DNA of 64,000 nucleotides from VRUE01 sp963704515 (GTDB taxonomy: Bacteria > Actinomycetota > Thermoleophilia > Solirubrobacterales > 70-9). Under the pieces are notes generated by a model. The model was not told where the DNA came from, searched no databases, and saw only the letters and a program-made list of their open reading frames with translations. Within the stretch, counting starts at the first letter, position 1; every line of letters starts with the position of its first letter. The DNA is taken from assembly GCA_963704515.1 (NCBI GenBank), contig OY969913.1:1-64000 (forward strand). Reading direction: 5' to 3'. This document shows, piece by piece, positions 7,916 to 16,365 of this stretch. A program made the position numbers and the translations under genes.

Positions 7916-9670
7916 TCAGAAGAGCCTCGTGGTAAGGCTCTGCACGACCGGGCCGAGCAGCAGCGCGGGGAAGAAGGTGAGGGCGCCGACGAGGACGATC
8001 ACCCCGACCAGCAGGATCACGAAGGTCGGGGTGTCGGTGCGCATCGTCCCCGGGCCGGCCGGCGCGACCTTCTTGCCGGCGAGCGAGCCGGCGACGGCGA
8101 GCACCAAGACGATCGGGATGAAGCGGGCGAGAGTCATCGTCGCGCCGCCGAGCAGGTCGGCGAAGGTGATCCCGTAGGCGCCGACGTTGCCGGGGGCATG
8201 GGGCTGGATGAAGCCGGTGTAGCCGGCGAAGGCGGAGCCGTTGTTGTTCGCCTGGGAGAGATAGGCATAGAGGGTCTCCGAGAAGCCCTGGGGACCGGCG
8301 TTGAAGATCGACCTCGTCCCGGCTCGGGTCGCGATCGCCAGCCCCGTCGTGGCCAGCACGGCCAGCGGCGTGACCAGGATGCCGAGGGCGACCAGCTTGA
8401 TCTCGCGCGCCTGGATCTTCTTGCCCAGGTACTCGGGCGTGCGACCGACCATCAGGCCGCCGATGAAGACGGCGAGCAGGACGTAGAGCAGCATCGAGTA
8501 GAGGCCCGTGCCGACGCCGCCGAAGACGACCTCGCTGGTCCCCAGGCCGGACATCGACACCAGGCCACCGAGGCCGGTGTAGGAGTCATGCGCGGAGTCG
8601 ACCGAGCCGCTCGAGGTGACGGTCGTGGTCGTCGCCCAGAGCGCCGAGTCCGTGATCCCGTTGCGCTGCTCCTTGCCTTCCATGTTGCCACCGGTCGAGC
8701 CGGCGATCGCGGTGGTCGGCGTGCCGGCGGCGTGCTCGGCGGGGGTGCCGTGCTGCTCGGCCGGGACGATCACGAGGATGAAGGCGAGGTAGATCGCCAG
8801 CATCGCGGCGAAGATCGACCAGCCCTCGCGCTGGCGCCCGACTAGCTTCCCGTATGTGTAGGTGAGAGCCGCCGGGATCAGGACGATCGAGAGCAGCTCG
8901 ACGAACCCCGTCAGCCGGTTGGGGTTCTCGAACGGCATCGCCGAGTTGACGTTGAAGAAGCCGCCGCCGTTGGTGCCGAGCTGCTTGATCGCGACCTGCG
9001 AGGCGGCCGGCCCCATCGCGAGCGCCTGCTTCGCCCCCTCGACCGTGGTCGCGATGCTGGCGCCGGAGAGCGTCTGCACGACGCCCTGCGAGACGAGAAC
9101 GAGCCCAACGATCACCGAGAGCGGCAGCAGCACGTAGTAGAGGCTGCGGGTCAGGTCCTGCCAGAAGTTGCCGAGCCCGCTGCCGGTACGGCCGACGATG
9201 CCGCGGATGAAGGCGAGCAGCACGCAGATGCCAGCCGCGGGGGTGACGAAGTTCTGCACGGTCAGCCCGACCATCTGCGAGAAGTAGCTGAGCGTGACTT
9301 CGCCGCCGTAGTACTGCCAGTTCGTATTGGAGACGAAGGAGGAGGCGGTGTTGAAGCTGACGTCCCAAGGCCCCGAGTGGAAGCCTTCGGGATTGAAGGG
9401 CTGGATCCCCTGGGTGCGCAGGATCAGGTAGAGGGCGACCCAGGAGAAGACCGAGAAGAGCACGAGGCTCTTCGCGTAGGCCTTCCAGTCCTGTTCCTCG
9501 TTGGGGTCGACGCGCAGGACGCGGTAGGTAAGCCGCTCGAGCGGCCCGAAGACCGGGGTGAGGAAGTTACGCCGGCCGCTGTAGACCCGCGCCATGTAGG
9601 CGCCGAGCGGTGGCGTCAGCGCAACGACGACGCCGACGAAGATCGCGATCTGCAGCCCGCCCTGCGCCAT
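7916..9670 (-). CDS. kdpA: Potassium-transporting ATPase potassium-binding subunit KdpA
   Basis: 584 aa polytopic channel-like subunit related to Trk/HKT carriers. Four selectivity-filter regions are recognisable, including SSFVSNTNWQYYGGE, TNGGGFFNVNSAMPFENP, ANNNGSAFAGYTG and the following GGATMTLARFIPI. Length is normal. A Ser/Thr/Gly-rich extracytoplasmic insertion sits around residues 310-370. The start overlaps the kdpF stop as TGATG, which places KdpF directly upstream and confirms the start. Confidence 0.97.
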   Translation of the reverse strand: MAQGGLQIAIFVGVVVALTPPLGAYMARVYSGRRNFLTPVFGPLERLTYRVLRVDPNEEQDWKAYAKSLVLFSVFSWVALYLILRTQGIQPFNPEGFHSGPWDVSFNTASSFVSNTNWQYYGGEVTLSYFSQMVGLTVQNFVTPAAGICVLLAFIRGIVGRTGSGLGNFWQDLTRSLYYVLLPLSVIVGLVLVSQGVVQTLSGASIATTVEGAKQALAMGPAASQVAIKQLGTNGGGFFNVNSAMPFENPNRLTGFVELLSIVLIPAALTYTYGKLVGRQREGWSIFAAMLAIYLAFILVIVPAEQHGTPAEHAAGTPTTAIAGSTGGNMEGKEQRNGITDSALWATTTTVTSSGSVDSAHDSYTGLGGLVSMSGLGTSEVVFGGVGTGLYSMLLYVLLAVFIGGLMVGRTPEYLGKKIQAREIKLVALGILVTPLAVLATTGLAIATRAGTRSIFNAGPQGFSETLYAYLSQANNNGSAFAGYTGFIQPHAPGNVGAYGITFADLLGGATMTLARFIPIVLVLAVAGSLAGKKVAPAGPGTMRTDTPTFVILLVGVIVLVGALTFFPALLLGPVVQSLTTRLF

Positions 9671-9780
9671 CAGAGGTTCTCGCCGCGCAGCAGCGCGTAG
9701 AGCAAGTAGCCGAAGACCAGCGCGGAGGCGATCAGTCCGAAAACGTCGGCGCCGCTCAACGTGGCCAGGACAACGCTCAT
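9670..9780 (-). CDS. kdpF: KdpF small membrane subunit
   Basis: A 36-residue peptide on the minus strand, too short for most gene finders: it begins MSVVLATLSGADVFGLIA, continues as one hydrophobic helix through LVFGYLLYALLRG and ends ENL. Length, the single helix, the Y-L-L-Y-A-L-L-R motif and position right before kdpA (TGATG overlap) fit KdpF, the lipid-like stabiliser of KdpABC. Its ATG overlaps the stop of another small membrane peptide by ATGA. Confidence 0.88.
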   Translation of the reverse strand: MSVVLATLSGADVFGLIASALVFGYLLYALLRGENL

Positions 9781-9902
9781 ATCCGGTCGATCAGGTCGAT
9801 CGCCCAGAAGACGAGGCCGAAGAGCCCCACCGAGAGCGCGATCGCGAAGACGTCGGCGAGCGGGCTTCCCCCACCGGGAAAGATGTCAGCGAACGAGAGC
9901 AC
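9777..9902 (-). CDS. 41-residue membrane peptide directly upstream of kdpF
   Basis: Starts GTG 9902 and overlaps kdpF by ATGA. The peptide is VLSFADIFPGGGSPLADVFA followed by IALSVGLFGLVFWAID and LIDRI: one transmembrane helix with acidic residues on the C-terminal side. An AGGAG lies 12 nt upstream, slightly far. No family is recognised. The coding evidence is the 4-nt overlap with kdpF, the continuous hydrophobic helix and the lack of stop codons. It may be a second KdpF-like accessory subunit or a leader peptide for the transporter genes. Confidence 0.6.
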   Translation of the reverse strand: MLSFADIFPGGGSPLADVFAIALSVGLFGLVFWAIDLIDRI

Positions 9903-9979
9903 GAATCCATCCTGCTCCTGCCCGCGTCAAGGGTGTGTGTGCGATCGACCCCCGGCCGTGGAGATTTCGTAAAGGCCCG

Positions 9980-10660
9980 TTAAACGGAGATCCTGTAGCC
10001 GACGCCGGGATCGGTGCGGATCAGCCGCTCGCCGCCGGCCGGTTCGATCTTGCGGCGCAGGTTGGCGACATGGGTGCGCAGGGTCGCCGTGTCCTCGCTC
10101 CAGGCCGGGCCCCAGACCTCGGTCAGCAGGGCGCGGTGGGTCATCAGCCGGCCGCGGTTGCGGACCAGGGCGCGCAGCAGCTGGAACTCGGTCGGGGTCA
10201 GGTGGATCGCCTCCCCGTCGCGGCTCACCGTGCGGGCCGCGAGGTCGACGGTCAGCCCGCCGATCTCGACCGTCGGCTCCTCCTCCCCGCCGGGCGCCCG
10301 GCGCAGCACGGCCTGCAGGCGGGCGACCAGCTCCGGTGGGCCGAAGGGCTTGGTCACGTAGTCGTCGGCGCCCGCCGCCAGCGCCCGCACCTTCGCCTCC
10401 TCCTCGCCCACGGCCGAGAGGACGATGATCGGCATCTCGCTCCACTCGCGGATGCGCTTCGTCACCTCGACCCCGTCGATGTCGGGCAGCATCAGGTCGA
10501 CGATCGCCGCCGCGGGTGGCTTGACCGCCGCCTGGTCGAGGGCCTCCTCGCCGGTGGCGGCGACGACCGGCTCGTAGCCCGCGTCGCGCAGGATCACCTT
10601 CAGCGCGCGCAGGATCTGCAGCTCGTCGTCGCAAACCAGCACCCGTGGCGCTCCGCTCAC
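9980..10660 (-). CDS. kdpE: KdpE-type response regulator (OmpR/PhoB family)
   Basis: 226 aa transcription factor. Receiver domain at residues 1-120 with acidic pocket CDDE, phospho-acceptor VDLMLPDIDG and the conserved Lys in DDYVTKPFG. The winged-helix DNA-binding domain runs from about residue 130 (LTPTEFQLLRALVRNRGRLM ... LRTHVANLRRKIEP). GTG 10660 overlaps the upstream kinase stop (GTGA), so kinase and regulator are co-transcribed. It probably activates the kdp genes that follow 77 nt downstream, a gap that may hold its promoter target. Confidence 0.92.
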   Translation of the reverse strand: MSGAPRVLVCDDELQILRALKVILRDAGYEPVVAATGEEALDQAAVKPPAAAIVDLMLPDIDGVEVTKRIREWSEMPIIVLSAVGEEEAKVRALAAGADDYVTKPFGPPELVARLQAVLRRAPGGEEEPTVEIGGLTVDLAARTVSRDGEAIHLTPTEFQLLRALVRNRGRLMTHRALLTEVWGPAWSEDTATLRTHVANLRRKIEPAGGERLIRTDPGVGYRISV

Positions 10661-11805
10661 GCGCCGCCCCCACAGGGCAGGGCGACGACGAAGCTCGATC
10701 CCTGTCCCTCAACCGAGTCGACCGTGATCTCGCCGCCGTTGGCCTCAACGAAGCCGCGGGCGATCGCCAGCCCCAGGCCGGCACCCCCCCGGTCCCCGTT
10801 GGCCACTCCGTGCTGGAACGGCTCGAAGATCCGTTGCCACTCGCTCTGGGGTATGCCGGGACCCTGGTCGACCACGCGGACGACGATCCTCTCACCGATC
10901 TGCCTGCCCTTGATCGTCACCGGTCGGCCGCCGCCGTGGCGGACCCCGTTCTCGATCAGGTTGGCGAAGGCCCGCTCCAGCTGCGCCGCGTCGGCCTCGA
11001 CCTCGGGCAGCCCGCCCTCCGCTTCCAACCGCACCAGCTCGGCGTGGCCGCTCGCCTCGCGCGCCACATCGAGCACCTCGGCAAGGTCGATCGGCTCGCG
11101 ATGGGGCTCGGCCTTGCCCGCTTCCAGCCGCGACATGTCGAGCAGGTTCTCGACCAGGCGCGAGAGCCGCTCGCCTTCGGCGACGATCGCGCCGCTCAGC
11201 TCGCCGCGCTCCTCGGGTTTGAGACTGGGCGAGTCGAGCGCCGCGCCGCCGGCGATGATCGAGGTGAGGGGGGTGCGCAGGTCGTGGGAGATCGAGCGCA
11301 GCAGCGCCGTCTTCAGCTCGTCGCTGCGGCGCAGCGCCTCGGCCTCGACCATCTCCCCCTGCATCCGGTCGCGCTCGCGCGAGAGCGCCGCCAGCTCAGC
11401 CAGCGCCCGGTCGGCCTGATCGCGCCGCCGCTCGGCCTCGACCGCCTGGGCCCGCGCCAGCCCGGCGACCGTGCTGCTTATGACGGCGACGATCGCGAAG
11501 GTGGCCAGCGCGATCCAGTTCTGTTCATCGGCGATCGTGAAGCGGTGCAGTGGCGGGATCTGGAAGAAGTTGAAGGCAACCGCGCTGGCGACCGAGGCGA
11601 GCAGCCCCATCCGCAGCCCCCAGACGATCGAGATCAAGAGGATCGCGGGCAGGTAGACGACCCCCAGCGAGACCACCGGCGCCACCGACTTCAGCGGGTA
11701 GACCAGCAGCGTCCCGAGCGCCACCGCCGCGACGCTCGCCAGCAGCCCGAGCCATGCCGAGGGCGGCTTGCCACTCAACCGAAGCGAGATCGACCCGCGG
11801 GACAT
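10657..11805 (-). CDS. Sensor histidine kinase equal to the C-terminal half of KdpD (DUF4118 + HisKA + HATPase)
   Basis: 382 aa. The N-terminal part has four closely packed membrane helices of the KdpD/DUF4118 type, ending near NFFQIPPLHRFTIADEQNWI. A coiled segment leads into the HisKA box LLRSISHDLRTPLTSIIAGG (phospho-His in SHDLRTPL), then the N box NLIENGVRHGG, G1 DQGPGIP and G2 GGAGLGLAIARG. The KdpD sensor and first Usp domain are absent and lie in a distinct gene at 4119-5252. First gene of the Kdp string, overlapping kdpE by GTGA. Its target is almost certainly KdpE. Confidence 0.9.
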   Translation of the reverse strand: MSRGSISLRLSGKPPSAWLGLLASVAAVALGTLLVYPLKSVAPVVSLGVVYLPAILLISIVWGLRMGLLASVASAVAFNFFQIPPLHRFTIADEQNWIALATFAIVAVISSTVAGLARAQAVEAERRRDQADRALAELAALSRERDRMQGEMVEAEALRRSDELKTALLRSISHDLRTPLTSIIAGGAALDSPSLKPEERGELSGAIVAEGERLSRLVENLLDMSRLEAGKAEPHREPIDLAEVLDVAREASGHAELVRLEAEGGLPEVEADAAQLERAFANLIENGVRHGGGRPVTIKGRQIGERIVVRVVDQGPGIPQSEWQRIFEPFQHGVANGDRGGAGLGLAIARGFVEANGGEITVDSVEGQGSSFVVALPCGGGA

Positions 11806-11849
11806 TCACTCAGCGTAGAGCGACCTGTGCTCCCATCTCAACGGCTGTT

Positions 11850-11984
11850 TGCGAGGAGGCCGACATCGACGTTCGCGAGGCGCTGATCAGGAACAGCCAA
11901 ATGCTCATGGGTGGCCTTGCGCTGGTCGACGGCGGTCCGGTGATCTTCCGCTACGCGAATCGACTCGCTGACGCCTTAAGCCGC
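11850..11984 (+). pseudogene. Possible remnant of a YbjN-like protein
   Basis: In the otherwise gene-free gap between two minus-strand genes, one plus frame reads protein-like: EADIDVREALIRNSQMLMGG then LALVDGGPVIFRYANRLADA. The pattern (helix, then a two-strand ALVDGG..IFRY unit) recalls YbjN/CesT-type folds, but there is no start with a ribosome site, and the frame runs into the antisense of the ABC permease. I treat it as a possible fossil; it may be chance. Confidence 0.25.
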
Positions 11985-12755
11985 CAGATCCCGGCGCTCG
12001 AAGAGCCACGCGCCCAGCGCGGCAAGCGCCACCGCCACAGCGGTAACGCCGAGGAAGGCGACGGGGTCGATGCCGTCTTCGATCGCGCGGCCGTAGTAGC
12101 GGAAGACGGAGGCGTAGCGGATCCAGTCGAGGCTGGTGTCGAGCCGGCCGATCAGGTCGGCGACATACATCGCGACGAGCACGCCGGTGACCGAGCCGGT
12201 GACCACGGCGGTGCGCAGCGACCAGCCGGTGACGACCACGCCGAGGCCGGCGACGAGCAGGGCGAGCGGCCAGACGTTGGCGTAGCCGGCGAGGGCGGAG
12301 GCAAAGGAGAGCCCCGAGCCGGCGATCGCGCTGCCGAGCATCGTCAGCAGCACGGCGACCGCGAGCACCGCCGCCAGCTCGCCCGCCGCTGCCGCGAAGC
12401 TGGCGGCGACCACGGCGCGGCGCGAGACCGGCGCCGAGAGCAGCACGTCGAGGCGGCCGCTTTCGGCCGCGCCGGAGAGGCCGCTGGCCACCGCCCGCGC
12501 CGCCAGGTAGCCGATCGCGAGCGGCACGATCAGGCTGAGCATCTCGGCGTTCAGGTACTGCTCGACGCTGGTCAGCTCCCCGATCCCGAAGGCTTCCTTC
12601 AGCGCTTCCGGGTAGGAGTCGACGGCTTTGCTCAGCACGCTTTCGATCGAGGGATAGATCGCGACGACGAAGGCCGACCAGAGCCCGATCGGCAGCCCCC
12701 AGGAGAGCAGCGAGCGGCGCCGTTCGTGCAGCTGGGCGAGGGCCAGAGGGATCAT
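11976..12755 (-). CDS. ABC-2 type exporter permease
   Basis: 259 aa integral membrane protein with about six helices. It begins MIPLALAQLHERRRSLLSWG, typical of ABC-2 permeases that follow a drug or lipid exporter ATPase. A large extracytoplasmic loop (SVLSKAVDSYPEALKEAFGI) follows helix 1. ATG 12755 overlaps the stop of the ATPase gene. The substrate cannot be told from the sequence; candidates are antibiotics or lipids. Confidence 0.85.
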   Translation of the reverse strand: MIPLALAQLHERRRSLLSWGLPIGLWSAFVVAIYPSIESVLSKAVDSYPEALKEAFGIGELTSVEQYLNAEMLSLIVPLAIGYLAARAVASGLSGAAESGRLDVLLSAPVSRRAVVAASFAAAAGELAAVLAVAVLLTMLGSAIAGSGLSFASALAGYANVWPLALLVAGLGVVVTGWSLRTAVVTGSVTGVLVAMYVADLIGRLDTSLDWIRYASVFRYYGRAIEDGIDPVAFLGVTAVAVALAALGAWLFERRDLAA

Positions 12756-13591
12756 CCCCCGTCCTCCTCCCCTGCGTCCCCGTTCTCGCCGCGGTAGTAG
12801 GTGAGGAAGACCTCCTCCAGGGTCGGCCGGGCGAACTCGGCTTTGACCACGCCCGGCAGCGCGCGCACCGCCTCGAGGTCGGCCGGCTCGGCGAACTCGA
12901 CCTCGACCCGGCGGCGCTCCGCCGTCTTCGCCAGCAGGTCGGCGACCCGCTCGACGGCGATCAGGCGGCCGCCGCGGATGATCCCCACCCGGTCGCAGAC
13001 CCGCTCGACCTCGTCGAGCTCATGCGAGGAGAGGAAGACCGCGCAGCCGCGCTCGCGCTCCTCGCGCACCAGCGCCAGAAACTCCTCCTGCATCAGCGGG
13101 TCGAGGCCGCTGGTCGGCTCGTCGAGGATCAGCAGCTCCGGCTCGTGGAACATCGCCAGGATCAGGCCGATCTTCTGGCGGTTGCCGCGCGAGAGCTGTC
13201 CCAGCGGCCGGTCGAGGTCGGCGCGGAAGCGCTCCGCCAGCCGCTCGGCGCGGCCCAGGTCCCGCACCCCGCGCAGCCGCGCCAGCAGGGCGAGCGCCTC
13301 GCGGCCGCTGCTGCGCTTGCCGTAGCCGAAGTCGCCCGGCAGGTTGCCCAGCCGGGCGCGGATCGCGACGCTCTCGCGGCGGCTGTCGAGCCCGAAGATC
13401 CGGGCGCTGCCGCGGCTCGGGTGCAGCAGGTCGAGCAGGGTGCGGATCGTCGTCGTCTTGCCGGCGCCGTTCGGCCCGAGGAAGGCGAAGACCTCCCCCG
13501 CCTCGACGCTCACCGTGACGTCCTCGATCCCCCGCTCGGCCCCGTAGAACTTGGTCAGGCCGTCGGTCTCGATCACCGCCACGCCGCCCAT
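12752..13591 (-). CDS. ABC exporter ATP-binding protein
   Basis: 279 aa ATPase with Walker A LGPNGAGKTTTIRT, Q-loop region, signature LSRGNRQKIGLI (a variant with SRG), Walker B LLILDEPTSGLD and switch His in LSSHELDEVERV. The C-terminal part (RRVEVEFAEPADLEAVRALP) is typical of the CcmA/multidrug exporter branch. It forms a two-gene exporter with the permease at 11976-12755. Upstream, around 13593-13613, TGCAT and ATGCA half-sites flank a GC-rich core, a possible operator. Confidence 0.9.
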   Translation of the reverse strand: MGGVAVIETDGLTKFYGAERGIEDVTVSVEAGEVFAFLGPNGAGKTTTIRTLLDLLHPSRGSARIFGLDSRRESVAIRARLGNLPGDFGYGKRSSGREALALLARLRGVRDLGRAERLAERFRADLDRPLGQLSRGNRQKIGLILAMFHEPELLILDEPTSGLDPLMQEEFLALVREERERGCAVFLSSHELDEVERVCDRVGIIRGGRLIAVERVADLLAKTAERRRVEVEFAEPADLEAVRALPGVVKAEFARPTLEEVFLTYYRGENGDAGEEDGG

Positions 13592-13633
13592 CCTTGCATG
13601 CGCGAGCGATGCATTGACGGCGCTATAGGGACG

Positions 13634-16357
13634 TCAATCCGTCACTCGTCGCCGCAGCCACCAGCGGCGCAGCTCGTCCGAGCCCCAGACCACGAACGGG
13701 AAGGGCAGCAGGATCGCCAGGTGGGCGGGCGAGAGCGCCGCGGTGCCGAACAGGTCCTGCAGCGGCGGCAGGTAGATCAGCGCCGCGGCGAAGAGCAGCT
13801 CGAAGGCGATCCCGTAGAGCAGCAGCGGGTTGGAGAGGACGCCGATCTGGCGCAGCGAGGCGCTGCTGGTGCGCGCCGCGAAGGCGGTGCCGACTTGGCA
13901 GGCGGTGATCCCGGCGAAGGTCATCGTCGTCGCCACCAGGTAGTCGTGGTGCAGGGCGCTGCCGCTGCCGGTCGGATCGCCGGGCGACCAGCCCGCCGCG
14001 GTGAGGACGACGAAGAAGCCGCCGGTCACCAGGGCCGCCTCCAGCATCCCCAGCCAGAGCCAGGCGCGGGTCAGCATCGCGCGGCTGACGATGTTCTCGC
14101 TGCGCGGCCGCGGCGGCCGCTCGACGATCCCCGGCTCGGCCGGCTCGATGCCCAGCGCCAGCGCCGGCAGGGTCTCGGTGCCGAGGTCGATGGCGAGGAT
14201 CTGCAGCGCGGTCAGCGGCAGCGGCACCGCCCCGCCGGAGAGGGCGAAGATCAGGAAGGGAACGACCTCCGGCGTCAGGTGGGCGAAGATGTAGGTGATG
14301 AACTTGCGGATGTTCTCGTAGACGACCCGACCCCCCTCGATCGCCGCGACGATCGAGCTGAAGTCGTCGTCGGTGAGCACCATCGTCGCCGCCTCGCGGG
14401 CCACGTCGGTCCCCGACTCCCCCATCGCGACGCCGATGTCGGCCCGCCGCAGGGCGGGCGCGTCGTTGACCCCGTCGCCGGTCATCGCCACCGTGTGGCC
14501 CTGCGCCTCGAGCGCGTCGACCAGGTGCAGCTTCGTCTCGGGGTTGCTGCGAGCGACGATCAGCTCGCGGCTCTCGTCGAGCAGGCGGTCGAGCTCGGGC
14601 TCGGCCATCGCGTCGACCTCGGGGCCGCTGACCACCTTCGGCGCCTCGCCGACGATCCCGGCCTCGCGCGCCACGGCCGCGGCGGTCAGGCCGTGGTCGC
14701 CGGTGACGACGATCACCCGCACGCCGGCCCCGCGGCAGCGCGCGACCGCAGCGGGGACCTCGGGGCGCAGCGGGTCCTCGAGCGCGATCAGGCCGACGAA
14801 GCTGAGCCCCGTCTCAGCCCGCTCGCGGTCGTCCTCCCCCGCCGCGCCCGCCCGCCGCTCGGCGAAGCCGAGGACGCGCATCCCGCGCCGCGCGTAGCCC
14901 TCGAACGCCTCGCGCACCGCCACCCGGTCGGCCTCGCCGAGCGGCCGGTCGCCGCCCGGGCCGCGGACCGTGGCGCAGCGCTCGAGCAGCTCCAGCGGGG
15001 CGCCCTTGGCGTGCAGCCAGAGCTGCTCGCCCGGCTCCTCGTCGAGCGTCGTCATCCGCTTCAGCCGCGGGTCGAAGTGGAAAAGCGCACGACGCATCGA
15101 CTGGCGCTCGGCCTGTGCCGACTCGACGTCCTCGCCGAGCCGCCCGGCGGCGACGAGCAGGGCGCTCTCGCTGGGGTCGCCGCCGCGTCGCCAGCCGTCG
15201 GCCTCGCGGTGGGCCGTGGCGTTGTTGCAGCGCAGCGCCGTGCGCAGCAGGGCAGAGAACGGCTCGCCGGCCGCGGCGCCGCCGTCGTCGCCCGGCGCCA
15301 GCTCGACCCGATCGGCCCAGAGCGCCCGCACGCTCATCTGCCCCTCGGTCAGCGTGCCGGTCTTGTCGGTGCAGATCACGTCGGTCGAGCCCAGCGTCTC
15401 GACCGCCGTCAGCCGCTTGACCAGCGCCCGGCGTCGCGCCATGCGCCGCACGCCGACCGCCAGGGCCAGGGTGATCGTCGGCAGCAGCCCCTCGGGCACG
15501 TTGGCGACCAGCAGGCCGATCGCGAAGGTCGCCGAGTCGCCCAGCGAGAGCCCGGCCACCGCGGTGCCGATCGCGAAGAAGATCACGCCGGCGCCAACCG
15601 CCACGCCGGCGATCAGCAGCGCCACCCGGTTGACCTGCACCTGCAGCGGGCTGGCTTCGATCCTCACCCGCTGGGAGAGGGCCGCGATCCGGCCCAGCTG
15701 CGTCGCCATCCCGGTCGCGTAGACGACCGCCTCGGCTTCGCCCGCGGTGCAGAGCGTGCCGGAGAAAACGAGGTCCTCGGCTTGCAGAGGCGAGGCCGCC
15801 GGGGCGGCGCGGCGCGCGGTGCGGGACACCGGCTGGGACTCGCCGGTCAGCGGCGAGGCGTCGATCTCGAGGTCGCCCTCGATCAGGCGCGCGTCGGCGG
15901 AGAGCCGGTCGCCCTCCCCGATCAGCAGCAGGTCGCCGGGCACCAGCTCGGTCGCGTCGACCTCGACCGCCTCACCCCCGCGCCGCACCCGCGCCCGCGG
16001 CGGCAGCAGCTCGCGCAGCGCCTCGGTGGCGCGCTCGGCCTGCAGCTCCTGGCTGAAGGCGAAGACCGCGTTGAGCACGATCACGGCGACGATCGCCGCC
16101 GCCAGCGCGATGACGCCGCTGACCACGGCGAGCGCCGCCGCCACCCAGAGCAGCAGCGCCAGCGGGTGGGTGAACTGCAGCGCCAGGTCGCGCAGGTGGC
16201 TCGGCCCCTCGCGGCGCTCGATCGCGTTCGGCCCGTGCTGCTCGAGCCGCCGTCGCGCCTCGCGCGCGCCGAGCCCGGAACGGCTGGCGCCCAGGTGACG
16301 GAGGACCAGCTCCAGCCTCTCCTCGGGATCGAAGCGCTCGTCCGTCCCGGTCACCAC
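13634..16357 (-). CDS. Type II cation-transporting P-type ATPase
   Basis: 907 aa membrane pump. Cation_ATPase_N domain at residues 10-80 (LRHLGASRSGLGAREARRRL), actuator SPLTGESQPVSR, M4 motif NVPEGLLPTITLALAVGV, phosphorylation site CTDKTGTLT, hinge MTGDGVNDAPALRRADIGVA, and C-terminal helices M7-M10. The NVPEGLL motif resembles Na/K-ATPase-type (IIC) pumps more than SERCA-type calcium pumps (typically IPEGLP), so sodium/potassium transport is as plausible as calcium. Single gene, starting 8 nt after the PBP stop; co-transcription with the PBP is possible. Confidence 0.92.
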   Translation of the reverse strand: MVTGTDERFDPEERLELVLRHLGASRSGLGAREARRRLEQHGPNAIERREGPSHLRDLALQFTHPLALLLWVAAALAVVSGVIALAAAIVAVIVLNAVFAFSQELQAERATEALRELLPPRARVRRGGEAVEVDATELVPGDLLLIGEGDRLSADARLIEGDLEIDASPLTGESQPVSRTARRAAPAASPLQAEDLVFSGTLCTAGEAEAVVYATGMATQLGRIAALSQRVRIEASPLQVQVNRVALLIAGVAVGAGVIFFAIGTAVAGLSLGDSATFAIGLLVANVPEGLLPTITLALAVGVRRMARRRALVKRLTAVETLGSTDVICTDKTGTLTEGQMSVRALWADRVELAPGDDGGAAAGEPFSALLRTALRCNNATAHREADGWRRGGDPSESALLVAAGRLGEDVESAQAERQSMRRALFHFDPRLKRMTTLDEEPGEQLWLHAKGAPLELLERCATVRGPGGDRPLGEADRVAVREAFEGYARRGMRVLGFAERRAGAAGEDDRERAETGLSFVGLIALEDPLRPEVPAAVARCRGAGVRVIVVTGDHGLTAAAVAREAGIVGEAPKVVSGPEVDAMAEPELDRLLDESRELIVARSNPETKLHLVDALEAQGHTVAMTGDGVNDAPALRRADIGVAMGESGTDVAREAATMVLTDDDFSSIVAAIEGGRVVYENIRKFITYIFAHLTPEVVPFLIFALSGGAVPLPLTALQILAIDLGTETLPALALGIEPAEPGIVERPPRPRSENIVSRAMLTRAWLWLGMLEAALVTGGFFVVLTAAGWSPGDPTGSGSALHHDYLVATTMTFAGITACQVGTAFAARTSSASLRQIGVLSNPLLLYGIAFELLFAAALIYLPPLQDLFGTAALSPAHLAILLPFPFVVWGSDELRRWWLRRRVTD

Positions 16358-16365
16358 CGCGCGGC

